Shown here: in pieces, positions 40,192 through 50,501 of the stretch
How positions within the stretch are numbered: position 1 is the first letter of the stretch
How the letters are laid out: the number at the start of each line of letters is the position of its first letter
Origin: Actinomycetes bacterium
GTDB taxonomy: Bacteria > Actinomycetota > Acidimicrobiia > Acidimicrobiales > RAAP-2
DNA length: 64,000 bases
Direction of reading: 5' to 3'
Assembly (NCBI GenBank): GCA_021848365.1
Contig: JAJZUS010000002.1
Span: 434,001 to 498,000 of the forward strand
Notes under the pieces: generated by a model
What the model was told of the DNA's origin: nothing
The model's input: only the letters and a program-made list of their open reading frames with translations
Databases searched by the model: none
Program-made: the position numbers and the translations under genes

Positions 40192-40965
40192 GTGATCGAC
40201 GCGTCCCCCACCCTCCTCTCGGCCCTGCGCGGCGACCCCGCCCGTCGACCGGTCGCCGACCCCGCGCTCGGCGCCGGCGTGAGAGCGCTGCTCGAGGACG
40301 AGCTCTTCGCCGTGCTCGGCGACAGCCCTCGTCGACTCGTCGTGACGCCCGCCAGCGTGAGGGGCATCGCGGGCGCCGCCGACATCACGGTGGGTCGCCG
40401 CGCTCGCCTGCGCGGGGCCCTCGTGGGCACCGGGCTGCGGGTAGTCCTCGACGGGGGGCGGCCGAACGGCCTGGCCGCGGCCCTCTGGGCGTCGTGGCTC
40501 CCGGAGGCGCCCGCTCCCCTGGCGGAGCTCGCCGCCGACCTCCCCGGTCCGGATCGCCAGCGCCTGCTCGACGTCGTCGACGAGGACCTCGCCTCGCTCG
40601 CCCGCGTGATCGGCGCGCCGCCCCCCTCGTGGACGCGGCGCACGGGCGCGCGCGCGGAAGTACGGGTTCGTGCCGGGACCGTCGTCCTGCGCGACGCGCT
40701 CGACCTCGTCCTCGGCTCGACGCGGGCCGTGACTCGCGACGTCGTCCTACTCGACGTCGTCACGTCCCCGCTCGGCGAGGGGACGGCGCGCCTGCGCGAC
40801 TACCACGCCCTCGTCGAGACGCTGCGTACGGGCGTCGCCCCACTGCGCACCGCAATCCTCTCCGCCCCCACGGCCGAGTGGTCGATCGCGGACGTGGACT
40901 TCGCCCTGCTCGCCCGCGCCGCCCGCCACGTGGCCGACATCGCGGCCGAGGGAGGATCGCGGTGA
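40192..40965 (+). CDS. Hypothetical protein; possible divergent PD-(D/E)XK-like fold
   Basis: Open frame with high-GC codon bias; VLRDALDLVLGSTRAVTRDVVLLDVVTSPLGEGTARLRDYHALVETLRTGVAPLRTAIL resembles actinobacterial RecB-like nuclease-fold pattern. Confidence 0.6.
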   Translation: MIDASPTLLSALRGDPARRPVADPALGAGVRALLEDELFAVLGDSPRRLVVTPASVRGIAGAADITVGRRARLRGALVGTGLRVVLDGGRPNGLAAALWASWLPEAPAPLAELAADLPGPDRQRLLDVVDEDLASLARVIGAPPPSWTRRTGARAEVRVRAGTVVLRDALDLVLGSTRAVTRDVVLLDVVTSPLGEGTARLRDYHALVETLRTGVAPLRTAILSAPTAEWSIADVDFALLARAARHVADIAAEGGSR

Positions 40966-41750
40966 GCCTTCGCGTCGAGCGCCTGACCCCGGGAGTGATG
41001 GACCGACTCGTCGAGGACGCCCCGGCGAGCACCGCCCTGCCCGAGGGTGCCGCCGCCCGACTCGTCGAGCGTCTCGACGACCTCGCGCGAGGAGCCGGGA
41101 CCCTCGACGCGTGGACGATCGAGCACGCCGGACGCACCGGATCGGACTTCGTCTGGACGGCTCGGCGGGCGCGACGTCGCGTCGGCCACGGCGCGCTCGC
41201 CCGCGTGCGCGGCGGCCGGGTCGCGAACGTCGCCGACGGCGTCGCGGACGAGCTCGACGACCTGCGCGCCCGGGGTGCCACCGGTCAGGTCCACCCGCGT
41301 TCGCTCGCCGCGTGGGTCCACGGCCTCGACGGGGTGGGCACGGCCCTCGTCGCGGCGGCGGCCACGACATGGTGTGCCGAGATCGACGATCTCGCGGGGG
41401 GCATCGGCACGCCGTGGCGGGTTGCGACCGACGCCGTCGTCCGCTCCCGCCCCGGGGGGCTCGTCCTGCGGGCCCGACGCGACCTCGTCGTGCCCCACGA
41501 GGGACGATCGGTCGTCGTGCGGATCCGTTCCGGCCATCCCGGACCGAGCGCGGGCCCCGGCCTGCGGGCCGACCTCGCCGTCGCGACCCTCGCCCGACCC
41601 GACGGCCGTGCCCCCGCGCGCCTGATCGGAGCGTGGCCCGAGGCCGGGATCGCCCTCAGCGTCGACGGCGACGAGGCCGCCCTGCGCGCCGGTGCACGGG
41701 ACCTGCTGAGGGCCGCGCGACGGCTCGGGGGAGCCCGGCTCGCGGCGTGA
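40962..41750 (+). CDS. Hypothetical protein, translationally coupled to the preceding gene
   Basis: GTG at 40962 overlaps preceding TGA; GLVLRARRDLVVPHEGRSVVVRIRSGHPG. Confidence 0.65.
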   Translation: MSLRVERLTPGVMDRLVEDAPASTALPEGAAARLVERLDDLARGAGTLDAWTIEHAGRTGSDFVWTARRARRRVGHGALARVRGGRVANVADGVADELDDLRARGATGQVHPRSLAAWVHGLDGVGTALVAAAATTWCAEIDDLAGGIGTPWRVATDAVVRSRPGGLVLRARRDLVVPHEGRSVVVRIRSGHPGPSAGPGLRADLAVATLARPDGRAPARLIGAWPEAGIALSVDGDEAALRAGARDLLRAARRLGGARLAA

Positions 41751-41778
41751 GCCCGCCGACCACTAGCGTGGATCGGTC

Positions 41779-43608
41779 ATGTCGCTTCGCACTTCCCTCC
41801 GCAACATCGCGATCATCGCCCACGTCGACCACGGTAAGACCACCCTGGTCGACGCGATGCTGCGCCAGACCGGGTCCTTCGGCGCCCACGAGGAGGTCAC
41901 CGAGCGGGTCATGGACTCGGGCGACCTCGAGCGCGAGAAGGGCATCACCATCCTCGCGAAGAACACGGCCGTGCGCTGGGGCGACCTGACGATCAACATC
42001 ATCGACACCCCGGGCCACGCCGACTTCGGTGGCGAGGTCGAGCGCGGCCTCGCCATGGTCGACGGAGTAGTGCTGCTCGTCGACGCGGCCGAGGGGCCCC
42101 TGCCCCAGACGCGCTTCGTGCTGCGCAAGACCCTCGAGCGGCGCCTGCCCGTGGTCCTGCTCATTAACAAGGTCGACCGCCCCGACGCCCGTTCGGCCGA
42201 GGTCGTCAACGAGGTCGAGAACCTCTTCCTCGATCTCGACGCCGACGAGCACCAGATCTCCTTCCCCATCCTCTACGCGAGCGCGCGTCAGGGTTGGGCG
42301 TCGACCGATCCCGACCAGCCGGGCACCGACCTCACCCCCCTCTTCACCACCATCGCCGAGTACGTGCCGGCCCCCGCCTTCGACCCCGACCACGGTCTCC
42401 AGGCGCTGGTGTGCAACCTCGACGCCTCCCCCTACCTCGGCCGCCTGGCCCTCTGCCGCGTAGTGAACGGGACCCTCGAACGCGGTCAACGCGTCGCCTG
42501 GTGCCGTCTCGACGGGACGGTCGAGCACGCGCGCATCACCGAACTCTTCATCACCGAGGCCCTCGAGCGCATCCCGGCCCAGAGCGCCGGACCGGGCGAC
42601 ATCGTGGCGGTCGCGGGCTTCGACGACATCACGATCGGCGAGACCCTGGCCGACCCCGACAACCCGATCGCCCTCACCCCGCTCCGCGTCGACGAGCCCA
42701 GCCTCTCGATGACGATCGGCATCAACACGTCACCCCTCGCCGGGAGCGAGGGCAAGCTGCTGACGGCCCGCATGGTGAAGGACCGCCTCGACCGCGAGCT
42801 CGTGGGCAACGTCTCGCTGCGCGTCCTGCCGACCGAGCGGCCCGACGCCTGGGAGGTCCAGGGTCGCGGCGAGCTCCAGCTGGCCGTCCTCATCGAGACG
42901 ATGCGCCGCGAGGGCTTCGAGCTCACCGTTGGCAAGCCCCAGGTCGTGACGCGTCTCGTCGACGGACAGATCCACGAGCCGATGGAGCGCGTGACGGTCG
43001 ATGCTCCCGAGGAGTTCGTCGGCGCGGTGACCTCGCTGCTCTCGACGCGACGGGGCTCGATGGTCGACATGGTCAACCACGGCACCGGCTGGGTGCGCCT
43101 CGAGTGGCGGGTCCCGGCGCGCGGGCTCGTGGGCATTCGTACCGAGTTCCTCACCGAGACTCGGGGCGCGGGCATCCTGCACTCGGTCTTCGACGGCTAC
43201 GCGCCCTGGGCCGGCGAGATCCGTCCCCGGCGCACCGGCGTCCTCGTCGCCGACCGGCGCGGCGTGACGACGGCCTACGCCCTCATCGACCTCGAGGCGC
43301 GCGGCGAGCTCTTCGTCGGACCGGGCGTCGAGGTCTACGAGGGGATGATCGTGGGCGAGAACTCCCGCGCCGACGAGATGAACGTCAACCCCACCCGCGA
43401 GAAGAAGCTGACCAACATGCGCGCAGCGGCGGCCGACAACTTCGAGAAGATCACGCCGCCGACGATCCTCAGCCTCGAGCAGGCCCTCGAGTTCATCGCC
43501 GAGGACGAGGCCGTCGAGGTCACCCCGTCGTCGGTGCGGCTGCGCAAGCTCATCCTCGACCAGCCCACGCGGGCCCGCGCGCGCAAGCGCGCCGAGTCAC
43601 TCGCCTGA
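41779..43608 (+). CDS. typA: Translational GTPase TypA/BipA
   Basis: [45 protein letters not shown]; 609 aa. Confidence 0.96.
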   Translation: MSLRTSLRNIAIIAHVDHGKTTLVDAMLRQTGSFGAHEEVTERVMDSGDLEREKGITILAKNTAVRWGDLTINIIDTPGHADFGGEVERGLAMVDGVVLLVDAAEGPLPQTRFVLRKTLERRLPVVLLINKVDRPDARSAEVVNEVENLFLDLDADEHQISFPILYASARQGWASTDPDQPGTDLTPLFTTIAEYVPAPAFDPDHGLQALVCNLDASPYLGRLALCRVVNGTLERGQRVAWCRLDGTVEHARITELFITEALERIPAQSAGPGDIVAVAGFDDITIGETLADPDNPIALTPLRVDEPSLSMTIGINTSPLAGSEGKLLTARMVKDRLDRELVGNVSLRVLPTERPDAWEVQGRGELQLAVLIETMRREGFELTVGKPQVVTRLVDGQIHEPMERVTVDAPEEFVGAVTSLLSTRRGSMVDMVNHGTGWVRLEWRVPARGLVGIRTEFLTETRGAGILHSVFDGYAPWAGEIRPRRTGVLVADRRGVTTAYALIDLEARGELFVGPGVEVYEGMIVGENSRADEMNVNPTREKKLTNMRAAAADNFEKITPPTILSLEQALEFIAEDEAVEVTPSSVRLRKLILDQPTRARARKRAESLA

Positions 43609-44109
43609 GCTAGCAACGCGAAAGAGCAGCCACTGGTCGGGTGGCGCGTCAGGACGGTGGGGCACAGGCCGCGACTCGCGTCGGACCTCCCCGTCGGCGA
43701 GGTCGCCGGCGACCGAGGTCCAGAGCCGCTCGGCCGCCTCGTTGCTCGCCTGGAAGGCGATCGCCCAGGGACCCGGATGGCGGCGCAGCGCCCAGCGGGC
43801 GAGCTCGCGTCCCCGACCCCGTCCGCGGACCCGACGCACGAGGAAGAAGTCCCCGATCGTCGACGGCCCCCCGGCCGGATGATCGACGAGGACGAAGCCC
43901 ACCGGCTCGCCCGCGAGCCGCGCGAGCCAGACCTCGGCGTCGACGCTCTCGCGCAGGGCCCGCAGGCGGCGGTCGCGGAAGAGACCCTCGCCGCTCAGGT
44001 GCGCGTCGACGTGGGCCGACATGTCGTGGCGGTAGAACTGGTAGAGCCGCTCGAGGACGATCCGGCTCTCGGGACCCTCGCGCTCGAGGTCGAGGTCGCC
44101 TACGCGCAC
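43597..44109 (-). CDS. GNAT family N-acetyltransferase
   Basis: [12 protein letters not shown]...[39 protein letters not shown]; start GTG 44109, 7 nt after TAGCGT. Confidence 0.78.
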   Translation of the reverse strand: MRVGDLDLEREGPESRIVLERLYQFYRHDMSAHVDAHLSGEGLFRDRRLRALRESVDAEVWLARLAGEPVGFVLVDHPAGGPSTIGDFFLVRRVRGRGRGRELARWALRRHPGPWAIAFQASNEAAERLWTSVAGDLADGEVRRESRPVPHRPDAPPDQWLLFRVASSGE

Positions 44110-44167
44110 CGCGCCGACGCTAGCCCCCCCCGCACGCCCGGGGGACACGCCGTCGCGATCGGGCCCG

Positions 44168-44737
44168 TCACGAGGTCATCCCGCCGAGTCCCACGAGGGC
44201 CCGGGCGTGCTCGATCTCGCCCATGTGTCGCAGGCCGTGCTGGTAGATCCAGCACTCGACGCCGTCGAGGCGGGTGATCCCCTCGGGACCCGCGACGCGG
44301 GCCGAGAAGGTCGAGGCGAGCGACTCCGGTAGGGGGTGGGCGACGACGACCTCGCCGAGGGTCGCCGGATCCATCCCCGCGAGCCACGCCTCGGTCCGCG
44401 CGAAGACCGCCGCCTGGTAGTCGAGGTAGGCGGACCAGTCACCGATGCGCTGGCCCGTCATCTCCTCGACGCTGCGGTGCTTGCCGTGGTCGGCGATGGC
44501 GAGGTCGAGTCGCCGGGCCCACTCGTCGTCCCACACCAGGGAGCCGGCTCCGAGCATGAGGGCCGCCCCGTCCTCGATCTGGACGGCGTGGAAGAGCGAG
44601 AAGGCGATCGGCAGGACCCCGGGGCGCTCCACGTGGTTCACGTGGGCGAGGTCCATGGTCTCGGTGGCCTGGAGGTAGAGCGAGTGCAGCGCGCGCACCC
44701 GGCGAGACAGCGAGTCGAGGACGAGGTCCACGGTCAC
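44168..44737 (-). CDS. DinB-superfamily-like protein
   Basis: 190-aa helical protein with H-containing motifs (SLFHAVQIEDG, HGLRHMGEIEHARALV); GTG start overlaps sulfatase stop by 4 nt. Confidence 0.65.
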   Translation of the reverse strand: MTVDLVLDSLSRRVRALHSLYLQATETMDLAHVNHVERPGVLPIAFSLFHAVQIEDGAALMLGAGSLVWDDEWARRLDLAIADHGKHRSVEEMTGQRIGDWSAYLDYQAAVFARTEAWLAGMDPATLGEVVVAHPLPESLASTFSARVAGPEGITRLDGVECWIYQHGLRHMGEIEHARALVGLGGMTS

Positions 44738-46989
44738 TCCTTTCCCATCTCGGCCCGGTGGGTCGCGGCGGCGTCGCGCTCCGACGGGCGGGCCCGCACG
44801 TGGAAGGCGATCCGCTCGATCTCCCCGGTGAAGCGGAACGGCTGCTCGTAGTCGGTCGTGATCGGGGCGTGAGTGTCGCAGCCGATGTCGAGTCCCGACG
44901 ACCCGAGGATGCGGACGAACTGCGGGATCGCTCCGGCGCCGATCGTGAGGTCGTCGACGCCGAGGGTGACGCGACCGGCCTGCCCCTCTCGCTCGAAGCG
45001 GGCCCACAGACGGTGCCGCCCGGCCTCCACTCGCAGGGGCGCGCTGACGCGGCCCTCGCGGCCGAGCGCGTTGTAGTTGAAGTGGATCGCCCCGTCCTGG
45101 AGGAACCACCCGATCCCGAGGTCGCCCCCACCCCGGGCGAAGAGCACGCCCTCGGTCGCCCCAGTGAGCACGACGTCGGCCTCCACGAGCCAGTCGCGCC
45201 CGCCGAAGGCTGGCGCCGCCTCGCTCGGGATGCGGGCGATCGGCGGGTGGTAGACGTAGTCGCGCCGCGCGTGCACGGTCCCCGGGCGGGCCGGCGCCAT
45301 GAAGAGCTCGATCCCCCGGTCGTCGAGGGGCAGCACGCCGTAGCGTTCGGCCTCACCCCACCAGAGCTCGCGCAGCTCGCGGGCGAGGTCGGGGTGCTCG
45401 CCGGACCGGTCGTGGCACTCCGAGAAGTCCTCGTCGAGTCGGTAGAGGGCCCACCGGTCGTCGTCGAAGGGCTGGCCGGCCGGGTGGTAGGTGGTGAGCT
45501 TCCATCCGTCGCGGTAGATGCCCCGATGTCCGAGCTGCTCGAAGTACTGGGTCGAGCGGGTGGGGGCCTCGGGATCGGAGAAGGTGGTGCGCAGCGAGGT
45601 CCCGTGCAGCGGGATCTGTTCGACCCCGTGGTAGGTCGCCGGCATGGTCGCCCCGGCCACGTCGAGGATCGTCGGAGCGATGTCGATCGCGTGGACGAAC
45701 TGGGTCCGTCGCTCCCCCCGAGCCGCGACACCCCGGGGCCAGTGGATGACGAGGGGGTCGCGCACGCCACCCCCGTAGGTGTTCTGCTTGTACCACTTGA
45801 GCGGCGTGTTGCCGACCTGGGCCCAGCCCCACGGGTAGTTGGAGTAGCCGCGCGGCGTGCCGACGTCGTCGAGGCGCGTCGCCACCAGCTCGTCGAGGTC
45901 GTCGGTGAGCATGTTGAAGTACGAGAACTCGTTCATCACGCCGTAGGGTCCGCCCTCCTGGGAGGCCCCGTTGTCGGAGCAGACGATGAGGAGGGTGTTG
46001 TCGAGCTCGCCGGTGCGCTCGAGGAAGTCGACGAGTCGCCCGATCTGTTCGTCGGCGTGCTCCAGCATCGCCGCGAAAGCCTCCTGGGTGCGCAGCGAGA
46101 AGAGGCGCTGGCTGTCGGTGAGGTCGTCCCAGGGCGGGACGCCGGGGTTGCGGGGCGCGAGGTCGGTCCCCTCGGGGATCACCCCCATCGCGAGCTGTCG
46201 GCGGTAGACGCGCTCGCGCACCACGTCGTAACCCTCGTCGAAGCGGCCCCGCGCTGCGGCGAGGTACGCCGCCGGGGCGTGGTGGGGGGCGTGCTGGGCC
46301 CCGAAGGCGAGGTAGGTGAAGAAGGGTCGGTCGGGTCGGAGTCCCTTCGAGTCGGCGATGAACTGGATGGCCCGATCGACCAGGTCCTCGGAGAGGTGGT
46401 AGCCCTCCTCCGGCGTGCGCGGCGGGTCGACGGGGTGGTGGTCCTCGGTCAGCTCGGGGTAGAACTGGTCGGTCTCGCCGTTGAGGAATCCGTAGAAGCG
46501 ATCGAATCCCTTGGCGAGGGGCCAGTTGTGGAAGGGCCCCGCCGCGGACGCCTCGTCCATCGGTGCGAGGTGCCACTTGCCGACCATGAAGGTCGCGTAC
46601 CCGTGGTCGCGCAGGATCTGCGCCACGGTGGCGGCCGTGGGCGGGATGGCGCCGCGCATGTTCGGGAATCCCGAGTTCCAGTTGGAGATCGCCCGCATGC
46701 CGACGCTGTGGTGGTTGCGCCCGGTGAGGAAGCAGGCCCGCGAGGGCGAGCAGAGGGCCGTCGTGTGAAAGCCCGTGTACTGCAGGCCCCCGCGCGCCAG
46801 GCGGTCGATGCGGGGCGTCGCGATCTCCGATCCGTAGCAGCCGAGGTGGGCGAAGCCGGTGTCGTCGAGGACGACCAGCACGACGTTCGGGCCGCCGAGG
46901 GCGGCGGCCGGCGGCGGCCACCAGGGCGTCGACTCCCGGTACGTCGGCCCGATGACTCCGGAGAACTCCGGCTCGCTGGCTGTCCCCAT
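44734..46989 (-). CDS. Arylsulfatase (Cys-type sulfatase)
   Basis: VLVVLDDTGFAHLGCYG metal site; TALCSPSRACFLTGRNHH formylglycine motif CxPSR. Confidence 0.93.
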   Translation of the reverse strand: MGTASEPEFSGVIGPTYRESTPWWPPPAAALGGPNVVLVVLDDTGFAHLGCYGSEIATPRIDRLARGGLQYTGFHTTALCSPSRACFLTGRNHHSVGMRAISNWNSGFPNMRGAIPPTAATVAQILRDHGYATFMVGKWHLAPMDEASAAGPFHNWPLAKGFDRFYGFLNGETDQFYPELTEDHHPVDPPRTPEEGYHLSEDLVDRAIQFIADSKGLRPDRPFFTYLAFGAQHAPHHAPAAYLAAARGRFDEGYDVVRERVYRRQLAMGVIPEGTDLAPRNPGVPPWDDLTDSQRLFSLRTQEAFAAMLEHADEQIGRLVDFLERTGELDNTLLIVCSDNGASQEGGPYGVMNEFSYFNMLTDDLDELVATRLDDVGTPRGYSNYPWGWAQVGNTPLKWYKQNTYGGGVRDPLVIHWPRGVAARGERRTQFVHAIDIAPTILDVAGATMPATYHGVEQIPLHGTSLRTTFSDPEAPTRSTQYFEQLGHRGIYRDGWKLTTYHPAGQPFDDDRWALYRLDEDFSECHDRSGEHPDLARELRELWWGEAERYGVLPLDDRGIELFMAPARPGTVHARRDYVYHPPIARIPSEAAPAFGGRDWLVEADVVLTGATEGVLFARGGGDLGIGWFLQDGAIHFNYNALGREGRVSAPLRVEAGRHRLWARFEREGQAGRVTLGVDDLTIGAGAIPQFVRILGSSGLDIGCDTHAPITTDYEQPFRFTGEIERIAFHVRARPSERDAAATHRAEMGKE

Positions 46990-47009
46990 CGCCCCCCCCT
47001 CCGAGGCTC

Positions 47010-47048
47010 AGTGTAGATATTGACACACCAATTGCCAATACCTATCCT
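47010..47048. promoter_or_regulatory. Interleaved divergent promoters with a candidate TetR operator
   Basis: Plus: TTGACA(47020-47025)-N17-TATCCT(47043-47048). Minus: TTGGCA(47033-47038)-N17-TACACT(47010-47015). Inverted repeat TATTGACA/TGCCAATA at 47018-47040. Confidence 0.7.
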
Positions 47049-47080
47049 TCGGGGATGCCCCGACCTCTCGTCGAACCGGC

Positions 47081-47674
47081 GTGGTGCTAGTCGAGGACTC
47101 CCTCGACGGTCGCCACCAGCGACGCGTCGCCAACCGCGCCGCGGTCCTCGACGCGATGATCACGCTCTGGAGCGAGGGTCGCTACGAGGCCCGCGCCGCC
47201 GAGATCGCGGAGCGGGCGGGCCTCTCACCCCGCTCCCTCTTTCGCTACTTCGACGACCTCGACGACCTCGTGCGCGCGACGATCGAGCACGTGCTCTCCC
47301 TCATGGGCGCGGTCGGCGAGGTGCGCGCCGCCCCCGCGGACCCCACCGCGCACAAGGTCCGAGCCCTCGTCGCGAATCGTGACGAGCTCTACGACGTCGT
47401 GGGCGTGGCGGCCCACGCTGCCCGGGTCGCCCAGCACCGCTCGGCCCTCGTCGCCGAGCGCATCGCCACGACGCGCCGCACCGCGCGCGACCAGGTGGCG
47501 CGACTCTTCGCCCCCGAGCTCGCCCGGGCGCCGGAGGGTACCCTCGAGCTGGTCGACCTCCTCACGTCGTTCGAGTCCTGGGAGCTGCGCCAGGGTCTGA
47601 GTCCCGCGGCACGCCAGCGCGTCGAACCCCGTCTCGTCGCGACGCTGACCGATCTGCTGAGCCGGGAGGGATGA
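47081..47674 (+). CDS. TetR/AcrR family transcriptional regulator
   Basis: N-terminal HTH RYEARAAEIAERAGLSPRSLFRYFDDLDDLVRA. Confidence 0.85.
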   Translation: MVLVEDSLDGRHQRRVANRAAVLDAMITLWSEGRYEARAAEIAERAGLSPRSLFRYFDDLDDLVRATIEHVLSLMGAVGEVRAAPADPTAHKVRALVANRDELYDVVGVAAHAARVAQHRSALVAERIATTRRTARDQVARLFAPELARAPEGTLELVDLLTSFESWELRQGLSPAARQRVEPRLVATLTDLLSREG

Positions 47675-48570
47675 TGAGACTGCTGCGCACACCCGAGGAG
47701 CGCTTCGCCGACCTCCCCGACTACCCCTTCGAGCCCCACTACGCCGTCGTCGGCGACGAGATCCGCGTGCACTACCTCGACGAGGGGCCCGCGAACGGCG
47801 AGGTCGTCATCCTGATGCACGGCGAGCCCTCCTGGTCGTACCTCTACCGGAAGATGGTCCCCCACCTCGTCGACGCCGGACGGCGCGTCGTCGCCCCCGA
47901 CCTCGTCGGCTTCGGCAAATCAGACAAGCCCGCCGACCGGGCCGACTGCACCTACGCCCGCCACGTGGCCTGGATGAGCGAGCTCCTCGTCGACCAGCTC
48001 GACCTCACCGCGGCGACCCTCGTCGGCCAGGACTGGGGTGGGTTGATCGGGTTGCGGGTCCTCACCGGTGCGCCGGACCGGTTCGCCCGCATCGTCGTCG
48101 CCAACACCGGACTCCCAACCGGCGACCAGCGGCTCTCCGAGGCCTTCCTCGCGTGGCAGGACTACGCGCGGACCTCCCCCGTCTTCCCCGTCGGACGGAT
48201 CGTCGCGGGCGGGTGCGCCGAGCCACCCGACCCGCAGGTCGTCGCCGCCTACGACGCCCCGTTCCCCGACGAGTCCTTCAAGGAGGCGGCCCGCATCTTC
48301 CCGAGCCTCGTCCCCACCTCGCCCGACGACCCCGCGGCGGCCGACAACCGGGCCGCCTGGGAGGTCCTGCGGGCCTGGACCAGGCCCCTGCTCTGCGCCT
48401 TCTCCGACCGGGACCCGATCACCGCCGGGGGCGACCGACCCTTCCGCGAGCTCGTCCCCGGGGCCACCGGGCAGCCCCACACCACCGTCGAGGGCGCCGG
48501 CCACTTCCTCCAGGAGGATCGCGGGCCCGAGTTCGCCCGCGTGATCCTCGACTTCCTGGAGCGGACGTGA
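47671..48570 (+). CDS. Haloalkane dehalogenase (HLD-I-like alpha/beta hydrolase)
   Basis: LMHGEPSWSYLYRKMVPHL, VGQDWGGLIGLRVL nucleophile motif, FLAWQDYARTSPVFPVGRIV, GAGHFLQEDRG. Confidence 0.87.
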   Translation: MMRLLRTPEERFADLPDYPFEPHYAVVGDEIRVHYLDEGPANGEVVILMHGEPSWSYLYRKMVPHLVDAGRRVVAPDLVGFGKSDKPADRADCTYARHVAWMSELLVDQLDLTAATLVGQDWGGLIGLRVLTGAPDRFARIVVANTGLPTGDQRLSEAFLAWQDYARTSPVFPVGRIVAGGCAEPPDPQVVAAYDAPFPDESFKEAARIFPSLVPTSPDDPAAADNRAAWEVLRAWTRPLLCAFSDRDPITAGGDRPFRELVPGATGQPHTTVEGAGHFLQEDRGPEFARVILDFLERT

Positions 48571-48968
48571 GCGCGACCCGGGGCTCGGTGCGCCACTACC
48601 TGCGCGTCCGCGCCCCGGCGGCGCGCATCTGGCCCTACATCGGCGACCCGACTCGACTGCCCGAGTGGTTCCCCGGGATCACCGAGTGCGTCGTCGAGGG
48701 GATGCAGCGAACGATCACGACCGAGATGGGCCTCTCGATGGTCGAGACGCTGCTCACCAACGATCCCCTCCAGCACCGGTTCCAGTACCGGATCACGTCG
48801 GGGATCTTCCGCGAGCACCTCTCGACCCTCGACGTCCTCGACCTCGGCGACGGGACGTCGGTCGTCGAGTACAGCTGCGACGCCGACCCGGCGCCGCTCG
48901 CCCTAATGATCGCGGGTGGCGCCCTCGACGGGCTGCGTGCCCTGCAACGACTCGTCGAGGAGGAGTAG
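48567..48968 (+). CDS. SRPBCC family protein
   Basis: RAPAARIWPYIGDPTRLPEWFPGI; START-like size; GTG start overlaps upstream stop by 4 nt. Confidence 0.78.
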   Translation: MSATRGSVRHYLRVRAPAARIWPYIGDPTRLPEWFPGITECVVEGMQRTITTEMGLSMVETLLTNDPLQHRFQYRITSGIFREHLSTLDVLDLGDGTSVVEYSCDADPAPLALMIAGGALDGLRALQRLVEEE

Positions 48969-50501
48969 ATGGGACGCAAGATCCTGTTCGTCACGACCGA
49001 CCAGCAGCGCTACGACACGCTGGGGTGCAACGGGGGGATCCTCTCGCGCACGCCCGTCGTCGACGGACTCGCCGCCCAGGGGATCCGCTACGAGCGAGCC
49101 CTGCCGCAGTCCGTCGTCTGCATGCCCTCACGCGCCACGATGATCACCGGCCAGCACCCCTCGACCCACGGCGTCTGGATGAACGGCGTGCCCCTGCCGG
49201 TCGACGCGCCCTCGGTCGCGGCCACCCTGCACGAGGCCGGATACCGAACAGCCCTCGTCGGCAAGGCCCACTTCGAGCCGTACTTCGACGCCTTCGGTCG
49301 CTTCCTCGAGAACACCCTCAGCCGAGTCGGCACGACCCCGCCGGACGGCACGCACCGGGGCTTCGAGCACCTCGAGCTCGCCACCCACGGCGTCATGGGC
49401 AACCTCCACTACGCCCGCTGGATCCGCGAGAACCATCCGGAGATGGTCGGCCAGTTCTACGCCACCGTCGACGCCGACCTCCAGGTGAACGCCGCGGGCG
49501 GGGGCGACACCGGCGCCCCGCAGGTCAAGGTCAACCAGGTGCCCCGCGAGTGGTACCACACCGACTGGGTCGCCGACCGCACGATCGCCTGGCTCGACTC
49601 CCTCGGCGCCGACGAGGACTGGTTCTGCTGGATGAGCTTCCCCGATCCCCACCACCCCTGGGACCCGCCCCAGTCCGAGATGGGGCGCGTCAACTGGCGC
49701 GACGTCGATCTGCCGGCGGGGTACCCCGAGTCGGCGTCCGAGCGCGAGGCCCTCCTCGACGCGAAGCCCCGACACTGGCGGCTCTGGTACGAGGGGTCGC
49801 TGGTGTCGAACTACGAGGCGCCCCCCGCCTGGGTTCCCGCGACGCTCACGCCCGACCAGGTGCGCGAGGTCAACGCTCGCAACGCCGTCGAGGTCGAGCT
49901 GATCGACGAAGCCCTCGGTCGAGTGCTGCGAGCGATCTCGGCCCGGGGCTGGGACGAGGATCTCGACGTGATCTTCACGACCGACCACGGTGAGCTCCAG
50001 GGCGACTTCGGACTCCTCTTCAAGGGTCCCTACCACGTCGACGCCCTGATGCGCCTGCCCCTCATCTGGCGGCCGGCTCCCTCGGCCGCCGTCGCCCCGG
50101 CCGTCGTGTCGCGCCCGGTGGGGCTCGTGGACCTCGCGCCGACCTTCTGCGCGATCGCCGGCGTCGCGACGCCGAGCACCTTCGAGGGGACCGCACTGCC
50201 CACCGACCCCCGTAGCGAGCGCGACCCGGTCCTCACCGAGTGGGACTCGGCCCTCTTCGGGGTCGACGTGCACCTGCGCACCATCACCCACGGCGACCTC
50301 GTCTGCACCACCTACCTCCCCGGCACGGTCCACGACGGCAGCGAGGGGGAGCTCTACTCACTCGCCGACGACCCGCTGCAGCGCGAGAACCGCTTCGACG
50401 ACCGATCACTCCGAGCGCGGCGTGACGAGCTCGTCGACGAGATGCGCGCGCTGCGACCGCCCGAGACGTCTCCACGCCGACCCCTCATCGCTCCCGTGTG
50501 A
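48969..50501 (+). CDS. Sulfatase family hydrolase (Cys-type)
   Basis: ILFVTTDQQRYDTLGCNGG; VVCMPSRATMITGQHPSTHGV (CxPSR); FTTDHGELQGDFGLLFKGPYH. Confidence 0.92.
   Translation: MGRKILFVTTDQQRYDTLGCNGGILSRTPVVDGLAAQGIRYERALPQSVVCMPSRATMITGQHPSTHGVWMNGVPLPVDAPSVAATLHEAGYRTALVGKAHFEPYFDAFGRFLENTLSRVGTTPPDGTHRGFEHLELATHGVMGNLHYARWIRENHPEMVGQFYATVDADLQVNAAGGGDTGAPQVKVNQVPREWYHTDWVADRTIAWLDSLGADEDWFCWMSFPDPHHPWDPPQSEMGRVNWRDVDLPAGYPESASEREALLDAKPRHWRLWYEGSLVSNYEAPPAWVPATLTPDQVREVNARNAVEVELIDEALGRVLRAISARGWDEDLDVIFTTDHGELQGDFGLLFKGPYHVDALMRLPLIWRPAPSAAVAPAVVSRPVGLVDLAPTFCAIAGVATPSTFEGTALPTDPRSERDPVLTEWDSALFGVDVHLRTITHGDLVCTTYLPGTVHDGSEGELYSLADDPLQRENRFDDRSLRARRDELVDEMRALRPPETSPRRPLIAPV

Noticed and set aside
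44758-47016. 752-aa plus ORF opposite the sulfatase
   Set aside because: Mirror ORF of similar length caused by GC3 bias; the sulfatase on the minus strand has catalytic motifs
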